A stretch of DNA of 64,000 nt from Amaurobius ferox (Eukaryota > Arthropoda > Arachnida > Araneae > Amaurobiidae): assembly GCA_951213105.1 (NCBI GenBank), contig OX578142.1, positions 117,877,065 through 117,941,064 on the forward strand, read 5' to 3'. Positions within the stretch are counted from its first letter, which is position 1, and every line of letters starts with the position of its first letter. A program made the translations under genes and the position numbers. The notes under the pieces were generated by a model. It was not told the origin of the DNA. It saw nothing but the letters and a program-made list of their open reading frames with translations, and ran no database searches. Below are positions 1-12,510 of the stretch, piece after piece.

Positions 1-2438
1 CAATATACCTGTACTACTTATATTCTCGTAGGTTAGAAGATATACCCGTGCATTCCTAGAAGATTACTCGTACAACGTACAATATGCGTGTGTCAGCAAT
101 TTTTGCCGCAATAAAACAATGGCGTAATACCTCAAAAATATCAATAATCCCTGAATCAATAATTCCGGAAAATATCGATAATAATAATGTTTAAACCTGA
201 AGAGTATAATTGATATTATCCAGTCCAAAATGAAATGGCAATGAAATTTATTTTACAATCGCCAAATTTATCGCCAAGTGGGACTGTAGAACTGACAGTT
301 CCAATTTGCGACAAATTGACGAAATATCATCACAATACTATCCCCTAACAAAAAACAATTAATATCATTTATGTAGCGCAATTTTATCAATTTCAAGATA
401 TTTTTATAGATTTGAAAACATTTTTATCAATTTGGTGACATTTTAAAAATTCGCTAAATGTATTACTAAGTGGGATGGTTGGCCTGACAGATAAATGCTA
501 ACCAAACATCATTTCAGTGCTCTCTTCTAACAAAAAAAAAAATTTCATTGATATGTAGAAGACCCAAGCCACACGACCAACCCGAAGGTTTATGGCAGCT
601 GTTTGTGTGTCGTTTATATCAATTTGGCGATATTTCCGTCATATTGGCAAAGTTTAGGAAAAGTTGTCAAATTAGCGATATCCCTCCAAATTCGTAGCTT
701 TGAATTTGCAGATCTGAATGAAACATTCTTATCCCGTTATAATATACTAAATGAAAACACTACAATTGTATTAGAAGATATACCCGCTCTACTCTTTTTC
801 TGTTTCAACAATCGGCTATATGAATTTATTGGCTAAACACAATATATGAGTTTAGTAGCTAAATACGATATAAGCTTGAAAACTCTTTGCCAAAATAAAT
901 AAAATTAATGTACGCAGTCAGCAATTAATATAATTAAAAGAAAAATCAAACCGTCCATTCATAAGATATAGTTTTATATCCATTTATCCATTTATTTATT
1001 ATTTAAATCGAAAAAAAATAATAAAAGCATTAACAAACACATTTAATTTAATCCGTTATTCGTACGGAGTGTATAATTTAAAGAAACTTATAGTTCGCAA
1101 TCATGTGCAAATTCTGTTAAAATATTAAATTTATTGCTCCAAAAGAGAAGTTTAAGAATATATGTTCTCACTATGCAAAATTATCTTCACGATCAGATCT
1201 AAAGAATAAAACATCCTGCCCCATTTTGTAAGCAAATTTACAGAAGAAAAAATAGGAATTGAATGAATATATGCAACCCCGTACTAATTATATTGTCGCA
1301 GATCAGAAAATATGCCAATGTGTCAGTAGAAGATTACCCGTATTACAATATGCGTCTCAAAAATATTTGCCAAAATAAAAGAGATGACGTAATAAATTGA
1401 AAACATCAATAATATCCGTACTCTTTATACCAGAAGGTCGTAATTGATTCCAATATATGCCAATATATATCAAAACATATGTCAATATACCTGTACTACT
1501 TATATTCTCGTAGATTAAAAGATATACACGTGTATTTGTAGAAGATTCGTACAACATACAATATATGAGTTTAAACAATTTTTGTCATAATAAAATAATT
1601 GCATAATAACTTGAAAATATCAATAATCCTTGAATCAATAATCCCCGAAAATATAAATAATAATAATTTTTAAACCTGAAGACCGTAATTGATATTATCC
1701 AGTCAAAAATGCTATAAGAAAAATCAAATCGTTCTTTTCTAAAATATATTTTTATATCCATTTATTTATTATTCAAATCGAAAAAATAATTATTAAAATT
1801 AACAGACAGATTTAATTTAATTGCGTTTCTGAGTAACATGATATAAGATAGAATCTTATAACATGTTAAATATGTCATGTCTTATAACATAAACTGCGAA
1901 ATTAAATAACGATTTTGATTTCTCTATACTTCTCATTGTTCCGTAAAAGCTTGTTTTAAATAAACCATGAAACATGGAGATAGATTTCCCCTTTAAATCA
2001 TGTTTCAAACAATTCATGTTTTCAGAAAGTGACTAATTAACGCAAAAAATCTCCCATCAAACTCAGAGATTAAATTTTAATTCACTTTCAAACGATTTTC
2101 AAGCTTTTCGTTTGGATAAACCACGGAGTTAGGGAGTAGAACTCCTGGGAAAAAGTTCCGTTTTTCATTAATATCTCGACAACCCCAGGTCTTAGAAACT
2201 CGAAACTTGGACAAAATTTATGGGGGGATATTTCAAGGCTATTCACCAAATTTCATTAAATTCGGTTCAGCCGTTTGTCCGTGATGATGAGACAAACGAA
2301 AATTTCGTTTTTTACTAATATCTCGAGAACCACTGGTCGTAGAAACTCAAAACACGGATATAATTTTAAGTGGGGCTATTTCTGGGCTACCCACAAAATT
2401 TCATCAAATTCGGTTCAGCCGTTCTCCCGTGATGGTGT

Positions 2439-2476
<38 letters not shown>

Positions 2477-2498
2477 TTTTCATTTTTATTTATATAGA
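1..2498 (-). mobile_element. Non-autonomous Helitron-like unit L1, 3' part cut by window edge
   Basis: Read on the minus strand, the element starts at 2498 with TCTATATAAATAAAAATG, followed by a (CTGT)n tract (about 2443-2475) and two diverged copies of a roughly 110-base segment (about 2160-2440). The rest matches unit L2 (position 1 corresponds to about 3150). A 5' TC, no TIRs and a hairpin-plus-CTAG end (seen in the sister units) fit the Helitron pattern. No Rep/helicase coding capacity is visible, so it would depend on an autonomous partner. Unlike its three sister copies it lacks about 200 bases near position 253 (equivalent to about 3396-3597). Its 3' end lies outside the window. Short open frames inside it recur in all copies but show no recognisable domain and are not called as genes. 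Confidence 0.72.
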
Positions 2499-5400
2499 CT
2501 AGCAGCATACCCGTTCTTCGTACGGAGTATATAATATAAAGAAACTTGAAATTCATAATCATGCCCAAATTCTTATAGTATACTAAATGACTTGTTTAAT
2601 CAAAATATTCTGTTAAAATATTTAATATAATGCTCCTAAAAAGAAGTTTAAGAATCTCTGTTCTCGCTATATAAAATTATCTTCATGGACATATCTGAAG
2701 AATAAAACATCTTGGACCCCTTATGTAAGCAAATATAAAAAAAAATATGGAATTGAATCAATATATGCAAAATAAAAGCGTTAAAATTGTATGGGACCCG
2801 TACTAATTATATACGCGAATATTAGAAAATATAACCTGTATTAGTAGATTACATGTATAAATTGAAAATACCAATAAACCCGTAATCTTTAAATCTGAAG
2901 ACAGTCATTTATTCCAATATATGTCAAAATTAAAGTGCTAAAATTATATGGGAAGATATACACGTACTACTTATAATGTCCGATTATTAGTAGAAGATTA
3001 CCCGTTTTGCAATATGAGTCTCAAATGTTTTTTGGTAAACTACAACAGACGACGTAATAAATTGAATATATAATTAATCCCCTTAAGCTTCATACCAGAA
3101 GACTGTACTTGATTCCAATATATATGCCAATATATGTCAAAATATATGCCAATATACCTGTACTACTTATATTCTCGTAGGTTAGAAGATATACCCGTGC
3201 ATTCCTAGAAGATTACTCGTACAACGTACAATATGCGTGTGTCAGCAATTTTTGCCGCAATAAAACAATGGCGTAATAACTTAAAAATATCAATAATCAC
3301 TGAATCAATAATTCCAGAAAATATCAATAATAATAATTTTTAAACCTGAAGAGTATAATTGATATTATCCAGTCCAAAAAGAAATGGCAATGAAATTTAT
3401 TTTATAAACATATCTTCATTATTCAAATAGGAAAGGATTTAATAAAAATCGTCTGCCGCATAAACACATTGGATTTAAATCCGTTGCTAAGCGACATATC
3501 ATTTGCTTCAAATAAATTGGTAGAAAAAATGTCGTCTAAATAGTTATATTTCTATGGAACATTTGGCGACAGTTTCGTCAAATTAGCGACATTTTAAAAA
3601 ATCGCCAAATTTATCGCCAAGTGGGACTGTAGAACTGACAGTTCCACTTTGCGACAAATTGACGAAATATCATCACAATACTATCCCCTAACAAAAAACA
3701 ATTAATATCATTTATGTAGCGCCATTTTATCAATTTCAAGATATTTTTATAGATTTGAAAACATTTTTATCAATGTGGTGACATTTTAAAAATTCGCTAA
3801 ATGTATTACTAAGTAGGATGGTTGGTCTGACAGATAAATGCTAACCAAACATCATTTCAGTGCTCTCTTCTAACAAAACAAAAAAAAATTTCATTGATAT
3901 GTAGAAGACCCAAGCCACACGACCAACCCGAAGGTTTATGGAAGCTGTTTCTGTCGAAAGCCCAGAACGACCGACTCATCCGAGGACATGAGCAGCAAGA
4001 TGGTCGTCCGGGAAGCTGTTTGTGTGTCGTTTATATCAATTTGGCGACATTTCCGTCAATTTGGCAAAGTTTAAGAAAAGTTGTCAAATTAGCGATATCC
4101 CTCCAAAATCGTAGATTTGAATTTGCAGATCTGAATGAAACATTCTTATCCCGTTTCAATATACTAAATGAAAACACTACAATTGTATTAGAAGATATAC
4201 CCACTCTACTCTTTTTCTGTTTCAACAATCGGCTATATGAATTTATTGGCTAAACACAATATATGAGTTTAGTAGCTAAATACGATATAAGCTTGAAAAC
4301 TCTTTGCCAAAATAAATGAAATTGATGTACGCAGTCAGCAATTAATATAATTAAAAGAAAAATCAAACCGTCCATTCATAAGATACACTTTTATATCCAT
4401 TTATCAATTTATTTATTATTTAAATCGAAAAAAATAATAAAAACATTAACAAACACATTTAATTTAATCCGTTATTCGTACGGAGTGTATAATTTAAAGA
4501 AACTTATAGTTCGCAATCATGTGCAAATTCGGTTAAAATATTAAATTTATTGCTCCTAAAGAGAAGTTTAGGAATATATGTTCTCACTATGCAAAATTAT
4601 CTGCACGATCAGATCTGAAGAATAAAACATCCTGCCCCCTTTTGTAAGCAAATTTACAGAAGAAAAAATAGGAATTGAATGAATATATGCAACCCCGTAC
4701 TAATCATATTGTCGCAGATCAGAAAATATGCCAATGTGTTAGTAGAAGATTACCCGTATTACAATATGCGTCTCAAAAATATTTGCCAAAATAAAAGAGA
4801 TAGATGATGTAATAAATTGAAAACATCAATAATATTCGTACTCTTTATACCAGAAGGTCGTAATTGACTCCAATATATGCCAATATATATCAAAACATAT
4901 GTCAATATACCTGTACTACTTATATTCTCATAGATTAAAAGATATACACGTGTATTTGTAGAAGATTCGTACAACATACAATATATGAGTTTAAACAATT
5001 TTTGTCATAATAAAATAATTGCATAATAACTTGAAAATATCAGTAATCCTTGAATCAATAATCCCCGAAAATATAAATAATAATAATTTTTAAACCTGAA
5101 GACCGTAATTGATATTATCCAGTCAAAAATGCTATAAGAAAAATCAAATCGTTCTTTTCTAAAATATATTTTTATATCCATTTATTTATTATTCAAATCG
5201 AAAAAATAATTATTAAAATTAACAGACAGATTTAATGTAATTGCGTTTCTGAGTAACATGATATAAGATAGAATCTTATAACATGTTAAATATGTCATGT
5301 CTTATAACATAAACTGCGAAATTAAATAACGATTTTGATTTCTCTATACTTCTCATTGTTCCGTAAAAGCTTGTTTTAAATAAACCATGAACCATGGAGA

Positions 5401-5858
5401 TAGATTTCCCCTTTAAATCATAATTCAAACAATACATGTTTTCAGAAAGTGACTAATTAACGCAAACAATCTCCCATCAAACTCAGAGATTAAATTTTAA
5501 TTCACTTTCAAACGATTTTCAAGCTTTTCGTTTGGATAAACCACGGAGTTAGGGAGTAGAACTCCTAGGAAAAAGTTCCGTTTTTCATTAATATCTCGAC
5601 AACCCCAGGTCTTAGAAACTCGAAACTTGGACAAAATTTATGGGGGGATATTTCAAGGCTATCCACCAAATTTCAATAAATTCGGTTCAGCCGTTTTTCC
5701 GTGATGATGAGACAAACGAAAATTTCGTTTTTTACTAATATCTCGAGAACCACTGGTCGTAAAAACTCAAAACACGGATATAATTTTAAGTGGGGCTATT
5801 TCTGGGCTACCCACAAAATTTCATCAAATTCGGTTCAGCCGTTCTCCCGTGATGATGG

Positions 5859-5912
<54 letters not shown>

Positions 5913-5934
5913 TTTTCATTTTTATTTATATAGA
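2499..5934 (-). mobile_element. Non-autonomous Helitron-like unit L2, complete
   Basis: This is a complete 3436-base unit on the minus strand. Its 5' end TCTATATAAATAAAAATG reads from 5934. Its 3' end reads GGGTATGCTGCTAG and stops at 2499. A short hairpin (CCGT...ACGG, 7-base loop) lies about 11 bases before the terminal CTAG, as expected for Helitrons. The CTAG abuts the TC start of unit L1 with no spacer. The base beyond the 5' end (5935) is T, so on the element strand the preceding base is A, matching A|T insertion. L2 and L1 share a deletion of about 66 bases (about 4469 and 1053) that removes an internal end-like motif kept by the plus-strand array. L2 alone has an extra 71 bases at 3951-4021. 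Confidence 0.78.
3941..4021. repeat. 71-base insertion flanked by a 10-bp direct repeat in unit L2
   Basis: Unit L2 has gaagctgttt at 3941-3950 and again at 4012-4021, with a 61-base, GC-richer segment between. L1 (near 593) and both plus-strand units lack the segment and have one copy of the decamer. This looks like a small insertion with target duplication, or a filler/template-switch event. The origin of the insert is not recognised. Confidence 0.6.
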
Positions 5935-7025
5935 TTTGTATTTAGAAAAAATATGTTAACAACAATTTTGTTAACACAATTATGTACAAAAATTATGTTA
6001 ACAACATTTATGTTTCTCCACATGAATTCAATTTTGCGATCCCTTTCCCCCTGCTAACAAACATTTTATTTATTTCATATTGTGGATTTTTATACAAATC
6101 TCGCACCCCCAAATGGAATGCTGAAATGCCGCCCCTGATCGACCATAGAAATATTTCTTATCAAGTTATTTATTTTGCATGAAAACTTACTGCTTCCTAT
6201 AAGGCAGCTGATCTTCTTTTTTCAAAATACAGCTGGACGTAATTTTTACAGGGCATTATGAATTTCTCTTTACTGTGAGCTAAAAATGTTCATTAAATAT
6301 TAGAAACTTAAATATACGTATTTCTGCTTTAGTTGTTCTCAAGAGAGTTTGGAAGAATTCCACAACTGAAACTTCAAATCTATAGAAAACACTCTTTTCT
6401 GAATTTCTGATATGGTCTGTGAAAAACTTCTATAGCAAAATTGTTAACACCTGTTCTACCCTTGCTTTCCAGTGATCGATATATCGAATTCTTACTAAAA
6501 CCTTATTTCTTCTTTCACTTTCCTAGTCCTTTGTGGCTCAGGCCGGAAGAAATTCTATATCTCTCTCTGGGATATCATATTTGGAAGGGCCCTTCGACAA
6601 TTTTCGTTTTCTAGAAGCTTATAGAATGTTTGTTTGCCACTTTGCGCAAAAGAAATTACATCTTTCTCAGTTTTCAACTGGAAACGGAGCGAATTTGAAG
6701 TACTGTTAATGATGCCAAGAATATTTTCGCCGTCAATAGCAGATGACGTTAATATTTGTAGGATTTATCTCTCGATGCCTTGAATGTACTAAAAGATGTT
6801 GACGGAATTTATGTACGTCAAATTTTGTTCTAAGCTGAATACTAGTAAACTAAAACAAGGATCTTGGTAAAATTTGATCCCATGAGGTCACACTAAATTT
6901 TAGGGGATATAATTTTTGTTAGTGTTGTTAAAACAATATTTTAAAATATTTTAGGTATTTGAAACATATTGTTAACAGAAATAATTGAGATATTTAAGAT
7001 TGGTAAAAGTTATATTTTGTTATTA
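5935..7025. other. No recognisable feature
   Basis: AT-rich sequence between the Helitron-like array and the Tc1-like element. I see no extended coding frame, RNA gene, terminal repeats or match to other repeats in the window. A pyrimidine-rich stretch lies around 6480-6560. Confidence 0.5.
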
Positions 7026-7027
7026 TA

Positions 7028-8423
7028 CACTACGTGACAGTGAAAATGAGACACCAAGGAGTGGGCAGAAAAATATGCAAATTTAAGGGCAGACGCAGCT
7101 CACCGAGTTATGTAAATGGTGCGAAATGCGCAGCTGTTCCGCGGACGTTGAGGGAGATATAAGGAAAGGAACCTGAAGAATCGACAATAGTCGCACAGTT
7201 CTGTCTGCCAGGGAAATCCTTTTGTATTTTTACTTGTCTCAGAGGAAACGTGTAGTAGCAGAGAATGCCAGGCAGCCGTCAACCGAGGTAGTTCTAGCAG
7301 ACAGACGATTTTACGACGGGTATGGTGATCGGACTCAGAAGGGCAGGTTGGTCCATACGTCAAATCTCAGAGGACAACCTACACGCACGTCCACGGTGCA
7401 CATGCTGTGGCGAAGATGGTTGGAACAAGGGAATGTGGCACGTTTGAGGGATGCCGGTACGGTCAGAGCGACGTCAGCACGCGTGGATCGACGCATCCGC
7501 CGACAAGCGTGGACGGCCCCGCAGACCACTTCCGTCGTCCTCTTGCAGCATGTGCAGGACACCATTGATGCTCCCATATCGACCAGGACCATTATCAACC
7601 AATTGGTCGCCGACGACCTGCAGTCATGGCGCCCGTTAAGAAGACTGCCATTGACCCAACAGCACAGACTCCTCCTTTTTGCAATGGTGTCGGCATAGTG
7701 CCACGTGGACGTCGGAATGGCACAGGGCCGTGTACTCAGATAAGTCACGCTTCTGTTTTATCAATGACAGTCGCCGTGTCATGAGTCTGGAGCCGATGAG
7801 TCTGGCGCCGAAGTTGTGACATGTCCAATCCGGCCACATCTGTGGAACGCAATACCTCGCGACAATGCGACATCATAGTTTGGGGCGCCATCGCCTACGA
7901 TAAGAGGTCACCTCTGGTCCGTTCTGGCACTATGACGACCAAATGATACGTGGATGACGTGCTGTGGCCGGTAACACTACCCTCCCTCCAGGGAGGCCGA
8001 ATGCCATGTACCAACAGGATAACACCCCAACACACACGACACGCATCAGCCAACATGCCCTGAAAGGTACCCAGGTGCCTTCCTGCCCACCAGTCTCCCC
8101 TGATCACTTACCAATCGAACAAGTCTAGGATGTGATTGGACTTCGCTTGCGTGAGTTGCCACCGCCGCGTTTAGAAAACATAGTTATCCCTCAGGACACC
8201 ATCCGCACGCTCATTGGCTCTGTACCTAGACGTATTGCTGACCGTATCGCCGTCCGTGGTGGTCCTTCAACCTATTGATCAGACGGTGTTATCGCTCAGT
8301 GTTTAGGTGTATCATTTTGCAATAATCATCACTTATTGCGTATTGCTGTCTCTCTCTGTTTGCCGATTTTTATCGATTTTTGCCCACTCCTTCTTAGTGT
8401 CTCATTTTCACTGTCGCGTAGTG
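7028..8423 (+). mobile_element. Tc1-like DNA transposon, complete ends, inactivated
   Basis: The 1396-base element is bounded by TA dinucleotides (7026-7027 and 8424-8425), the target duplication of Tc1/mariner elements. The TIRs read cactacgYgacagtgaaaa and remain near-identical for about 30 bases (7028-7057 versus 8394-8423). They continue imperfectly through a shared gagtgggcA block. The interior is clearly more GC-rich than its surroundings, which fits transfer or fairly recent insertion. It carries one transposase gene on the plus strand, broken by stops and frameshifts. The copy could in principle be mobilised in trans because both ends persist; that is inference. Confidence 0.9.
7222..8278 (+). 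pseudogene. Tc1 family transposase (DDE), broken
   Basis: The enzyme family binds the TIRs through N-terminal helix-turn-helix domains and cuts and pastes DNA at TA sites with a DDE catalytic triad. Frame 7222-7698 encodes about 158 residues resembling the HTH part, with an Arg-rich stretch typical of Tc1/Tc3 proteins. After a frame change the catalytic half reads VYSDKSRF (first Asp, codon 7739), then QQDNTPTHT (second Asp, codon 8018) and SPDHLPIEQV (Glu, codon 8117). D-to-E spacing is 32 residues, against 34 in canonical DD34E, so a small deletion is likely. A TAG at 8126 sits where the conserved Trp after the Glu motif is expected. Further stops and shifts lie between 7820 and 7980, so no functional protein is made. 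Confidence 0.85.
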
Positions 8424-8425
8424 TA

Positions 8426-9292
8426 TATAGATCGTTATTTAGTTTCCGTAATATAGGGGATAACTAATCAATGGCGAAATACCTTCAGGCAACAAAATAA
8501 ATACACTCATTGCACGGAAGATGCAGTTATATATTTAGCAATATTTTTTTCCTTCCTTTCTATTCTAAAATAATTCATAAATTTGCTAGAATTCTCAATA
8601 TGTTTGACTTCAAAGTAATATACTCACTTACTATTGGGTCATTGATAAAAATCCTTGTCAATGCAGATTATCGCTTATTGATCAAGCAAAATGTGTCTTA
8701 AAGTATTGTGTGAAAAAATATCAAAATTATGTCAAAACCAGGAAATTAATAGGACTTCAATCGCTAATCATTGCTGGATTATAAGTCACCGGTTTGATGT
8801 TCTTTTTCATCTTATTCAAAATTGCCCTTCAGTTTTCAATGTAAATGTCTTTAAAGTTTTTCATATCAATAAAATTTCAAGTAATCTAGTCAATTATTTT
8901 TCAATGACACTCTATTTTTCTATGGTATATGATATGATATGACCACATCTAATTTTTGTTTCCCTGCTTCATTCTACGCTCGTTGTGTTCATATACTCTG
9001 TATTTTATGTTTTTCTTGTTTCTATATCAAGCTCATACTTCCTTCCTTCTTTATTTTTCTCGTCTTCCTTCACTTTGGTTTAACTATGTGGAGCTACTTT
9101 ATGTTTGGTTCAGTCGTTTAGCTCTTTTCTGTTTTATTGCTGTAGTCTGGTATTATCTATGTATATTTTACCTCTAAATTTATTCTAATAAATAGATTAA
9201 TATGGCCTTGTGTGTAAAAATTATTGTGTACAGCATCTCAAAATGATACCTATAAAGTAACATATCAGTAATATCTATAAAATAATATCCTT
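8426..9292. other. No recognisable feature
   Basis: AT-rich sequence with short overlapping open frames (60-83 codons at 8510-9177). None has a recognisable domain, consistent initiation context or repeat relationship, so I do not call genes. Confidence 0.45.
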
Positions 9293-9478
9293 AGTGGGGG
9301 AAGGCATCCATAGGGATGGTACTATCCTTCCCCTGCCACCAACCTATCCGAAGGACTTACAGGTCTACATGTTTAACGACGTGCCCGTACTTCGAGTTAA
9401 CACGGGGACAGTTTGGGTAGAGATGGGAATAGAACTCGGGTCGTCCGAATGAGAACCACTGGGTTGTCTCATCCGACT
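9293..9478 (-). mobile_element. Diverged tRNA-headed SINE copy
   Basis: On the minus strand this matches the SINE body seen at 38155-38680 and 39756-40144: a CGAAGTACGGGCACG block, a GGTTGGTGGCAGGGGAAGGA block, then GGATGCCTTCCCCCAC. Upstream of it a decayed tRNA-like head keeps a box-B-like ttctattccc. The conserved 3' end and CAA tail are absent, so it is truncated and old. Confidence 0.75.
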
Positions 9479-10012
9479 TTAAATGTTCATAAGTTTTTAA
9501 CTAATTTGAATTTTAAAAAATCCCAGAGCCGTTTTGTCTGGGGAAATTAAGTATTCCAGACCGTCTTTCGCCGTTAACCAACACTTTGATTTTCAGCTGC
9601 AGATGACACACGCAGGCTGAAATCTTCATTATCATTATGAAAGATAAGTTCAACTCATTTTCTTTTCTCTTTACAATAGTATTGTTCTCTCTTCGAAATA
9701 TAATATTTTACAATCAGCATATTTCCAGTAAATATAATGTTTATTTGAAAGTGTAGAGTAATCTTAGCACGATTTCTCTCTGACATATATGGTTTATATA
9801 GATTAAATATAATGTTACAGTCTGCAGCTGTGTTACAATCTGCAATGTTACAGTCTCCAGCTAAATATGTTTCTGTTACGGACAGTAGCTATAGCTGCAT
9901 CTGTGGTATATTTACAAAATTAGCAGCCGTTATAAAAGTGGATTAATATATTTGATACAATTTTAACAGTATATAAAATAGGCCGTATCAATTTTATTAC
10001 TTGACCTATTTA
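9479..10012. other. No recognisable feature
   Basis: AT-rich. A short local repetition of tgttacagtctgcagct-like words occurs at about 9814-9870. No coding or RNA signal is seen. Confidence 0.4.
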
Positions 10013-11005
10013 TACAGTAAGTATAAAGAAAGTATTGTGAAGGGGATGAATTCGAATTTTCAATGGAAGAGCAAGTTTCAACCATCTCCGAACTCAAATC
10101 GAAAGTTTTTGAGATGATGTTTGTGTGAGTGTTTATAACTGCGATATTTTACGAACGAATGGAGCGTTTCAAATTTAATATGGTACAAATATTACAATCA
10201 CTGAATTCGAATGTTTTGAATACCCCCAAATTTTCGAATGTCATTTTGAAAAATATTCACTAGAAATTAAAACCTTCAAGAATGTTACGCCATGATCATT
10301 TCTTATGTAATTTTTCATTAAAAAACGATTGACATAAATTTTTGGAAGCTGAACCTTTCTTGAGATATTGCACATTTTCTTAAATAAATTTATAAAAAAA
10401 ATCACATAAAATAATTAAATATTAACTTTCATAAAATTGTTCACTTTTCACATGTAATATTATGCAATCAATGTGTTAACTTTATCCCCGTGAATCTAGC
10501 TTGTTCCATTTACGAGAAAAGATACTTTGAGCAATAGTTATGTATTTTGACACTTAATAAATTGCCAGTAGTAATTTATATATAAAAAAATCTTCGCTCC
10601 ATCTGTCTGTAACGCTTTGCAATGCATTTGGTAACTAATTTAGAGAATTATCGTCAACTTGGTGATACGTCGCCAAAATTGACAAAATAATGGTTAACAT
10701 TGCAAAAATGACGTCAAATACCCGAAAATGTTGAGTTGATGAATTAGTTGTTGAAATATTTTAATATATGACTGCATTGCTTATTACGGATGCTATTGAT
10801 AATTGTCAATTTACAGATGCTCGAAATATAAATTAATTGGGTACTCCGAAATAGTTTTATATGTCGTCATCCGAAAATAAACTCCAAATGTGCAATTTAA
10901 CGTTAATGACATTGTGCCGTGGATTTTATGCATCATTTCAGAAGTAAATGCATTGCATTATATAAGGAAGTCATGTGCTGTTCACGTTAGACTTTTACAT
11001 AATTG
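10013..11005 (+). mobile_element. Interspersed repeat family M, plus-strand copy
   Basis: It begins with a block ending in gaaagtattgtgaagggg and ends near tatataaggaagtcatgtgctg. Between them lie a TG-rich spot, an ATCTGTCTGTAACGC block near 10590, words resembling ggcgacatttt, and an agcaatat...catac segment. The same order of blocks recurs at 14049, 17693 and, inverted, at 16385, 29600, 30365 and 34645. No coding capacity is visible, so it is a non-autonomous element of unassigned class. Confidence 0.6.
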
Positions 11006-11103
11006 AAACGCATACAATATTTTGTAACAAACCTACAATTATGAAAGAAAAGGAAATACAGCAAAATAGGAATGGATTCAATTCTTTAAATATATTATAT
11101 AAC

Positions 11104-11398
11104 TAACTATTTCCACCTGCGCTTCGCGTGTTCGATATGGCTATTGTATTCATTAAATGTTACATCTACACACTTATAAGAGTTGGCGATAACTGTTCTG
11201 GATGTCTGAAACCCTTTCAGATTTAAACACAAAAAGTAAAAATTTTGATACACCTGTTAAATGGGAAACTATTTTAAACTTATGCGTAACAAAAAGTATT
11301 TAATTGCAGCATTTAGAAAAATTACTTCACGTTATATTTATAAAGTTATTTTTTTTTCAGTTTTAATTGTTGGTAGCGAAATGAATTAAAATTGAGTT

Positions 11399-11429
<31 letters not shown>

Positions 11430-11636
11430 TTAATGAACTTTATTTTGCCACACAGTAAGTACAATTTCATCTTATAAATGAATGTATAACACTGGGGCAA
11501 TGAGCTTCGGAAAAAGGCGCTTTTATTATTTCTGCGAGACAAAGTGCTGTGCGATTTCAGAAAATCCCTTTGTACCCCAAGACGTTATAGACAGACAGAC
11601 GGACGGACGGGCATTTAGGTATTAGTATATAATAGA
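11104..11636 (-). mobile_element. Possible small Helitron-like relic
   Basis: Read on the minus strand it would start TCTATTATATACTAATACC at 11636, followed by a (CCGT/CTGT)n tract, and end GTGGAAATAGTTAG at 11104, with a small GCG...CGC hairpin about 14 bases before the end. This resembles the organisation of the larger Helitron-like units. The terminus is TTAG rather than canonical CTRR, and no second copy is present, so the call is tentative. An (AAT)n tract lies inside at 11402-11430. Confidence 0.3.
11402..11430. repeat. (AAT)n microsatellite
   Basis: Uninterrupted trinucleotide run of about nine units. Confidence 0.9.
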
Positions 11637-11744
11637 TTAATTAAAGCTCAAACCATTGATTTTATGTATATAACAAAATAATTCATTCTAATAATTAAAA
11701 ACATTTAATATATGGACTATATATATTAGCGGATTTTAAAAAAT

Positions 11745-11915
11745 TTTCTTTTGTTAATTATCAAATTAAATTTGCGCAAAATATAGGATACTTCAAAATA
11801 GTTTTACACTAAAAAAAAAATTAGTATAAACATAACCGTCAAAAACATTGCGCCATAGATGTTGTAATGTGTTATTTCGCCGAGAAGTAAAACCATTACA
11901 TTAAGTAGGAAAACT
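11745..11915 (+). mobile_element. Family M, 3'-end fragment
   Basis: Contains the blocks aatagttttacac, aaaaacattgcgcc and agaagtaaa in the same order as the 3' part of the copy at 17693-18775. The rest is missing. Confidence 0.5.
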
Positions 11916-12058
11916 CGTATTTTGTCCACATTAATTTTTGTTTTTGTCAAAGACAATAGTTATTGATTATAACTGAAAAATCAAACATAGTGTTTTAAAT
12001 ACGTCTAATGCTTTTCTCGTACAATTTCCTATAATCTATGCCATATTATATGAACTCT

Positions 12059-12158
12059 ATTTATTATTTATATAATATTTATTATTTACATTATTTTGCT
12101 ATTTATTATTTATACAATATTTATTATTTTCATTATTTTGCTATTTATTATTTATACA
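12059..12158. repeat. 42-bp AT-rich tandem repeat, about 2.4 copies
   Basis: Copies begin at 12059, 12101 and 12142 with atttattatttata and differ by single bases. A translated frame across it is an artefact of the repeat. Confidence 0.85.
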
Positions 12159-12269
12159 TAGACGCTGATAGCGGTAAATATACCAGACGAATATATGCAT
12201 TCACAGAAAAAAAATTGTTAAAACAGTGGATGTTTGGTGGAAATAAAAATCTGGCACTCTTTTGTATTT

Positions 12270-12510
12270 TTAAAAGCAAACAAGAGAGAGCTCGTGCAAA
12301 TATAATAATGAAGAAAGAGATAAAATCTGATTTTTTGTCCATTAACATTTGTATGGGATTTATAGCGTTCCCAAAGCATCTAGATTTAGATAGATAACTG
12401 TTGTCCTGAAAAGCCAATGAAGGTGGAGCATTCCATAGCTTTCCTTTTGAGTGAGATTTCAAGGACAAGCTCAAGCGATTAGGTTTCCACTGGGATATTG
12501 TACTACATAG
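12270..12510 (+). mobile_element. Interspersed repeat family R3, copy 1
   Basis: Shares the block order agcatctagattta, tggagcattcc, gagatttcaagg and attaggtttccactgggat with copies at 34040, 41190 and 49140. All four lie on the same strand. There is no coding potential and the class is unknown. Confidence 0.55.

Noticed and set aside
603..836. Recurring 65-145 codon frames inside the Helitron-like units (such as 603-836, 4031-4228, 21207-21440, 24630-24863)
   Set aside because: They overlap on both strands, recur only because the repeat does, have no known domain and are broken differently between copies.
2440..2475. CRISPR-like array from the regular CAGA repeats
   Set aside because: It is a tetranucleotide microsatellite without spacers, inside a eukaryotic transposon.
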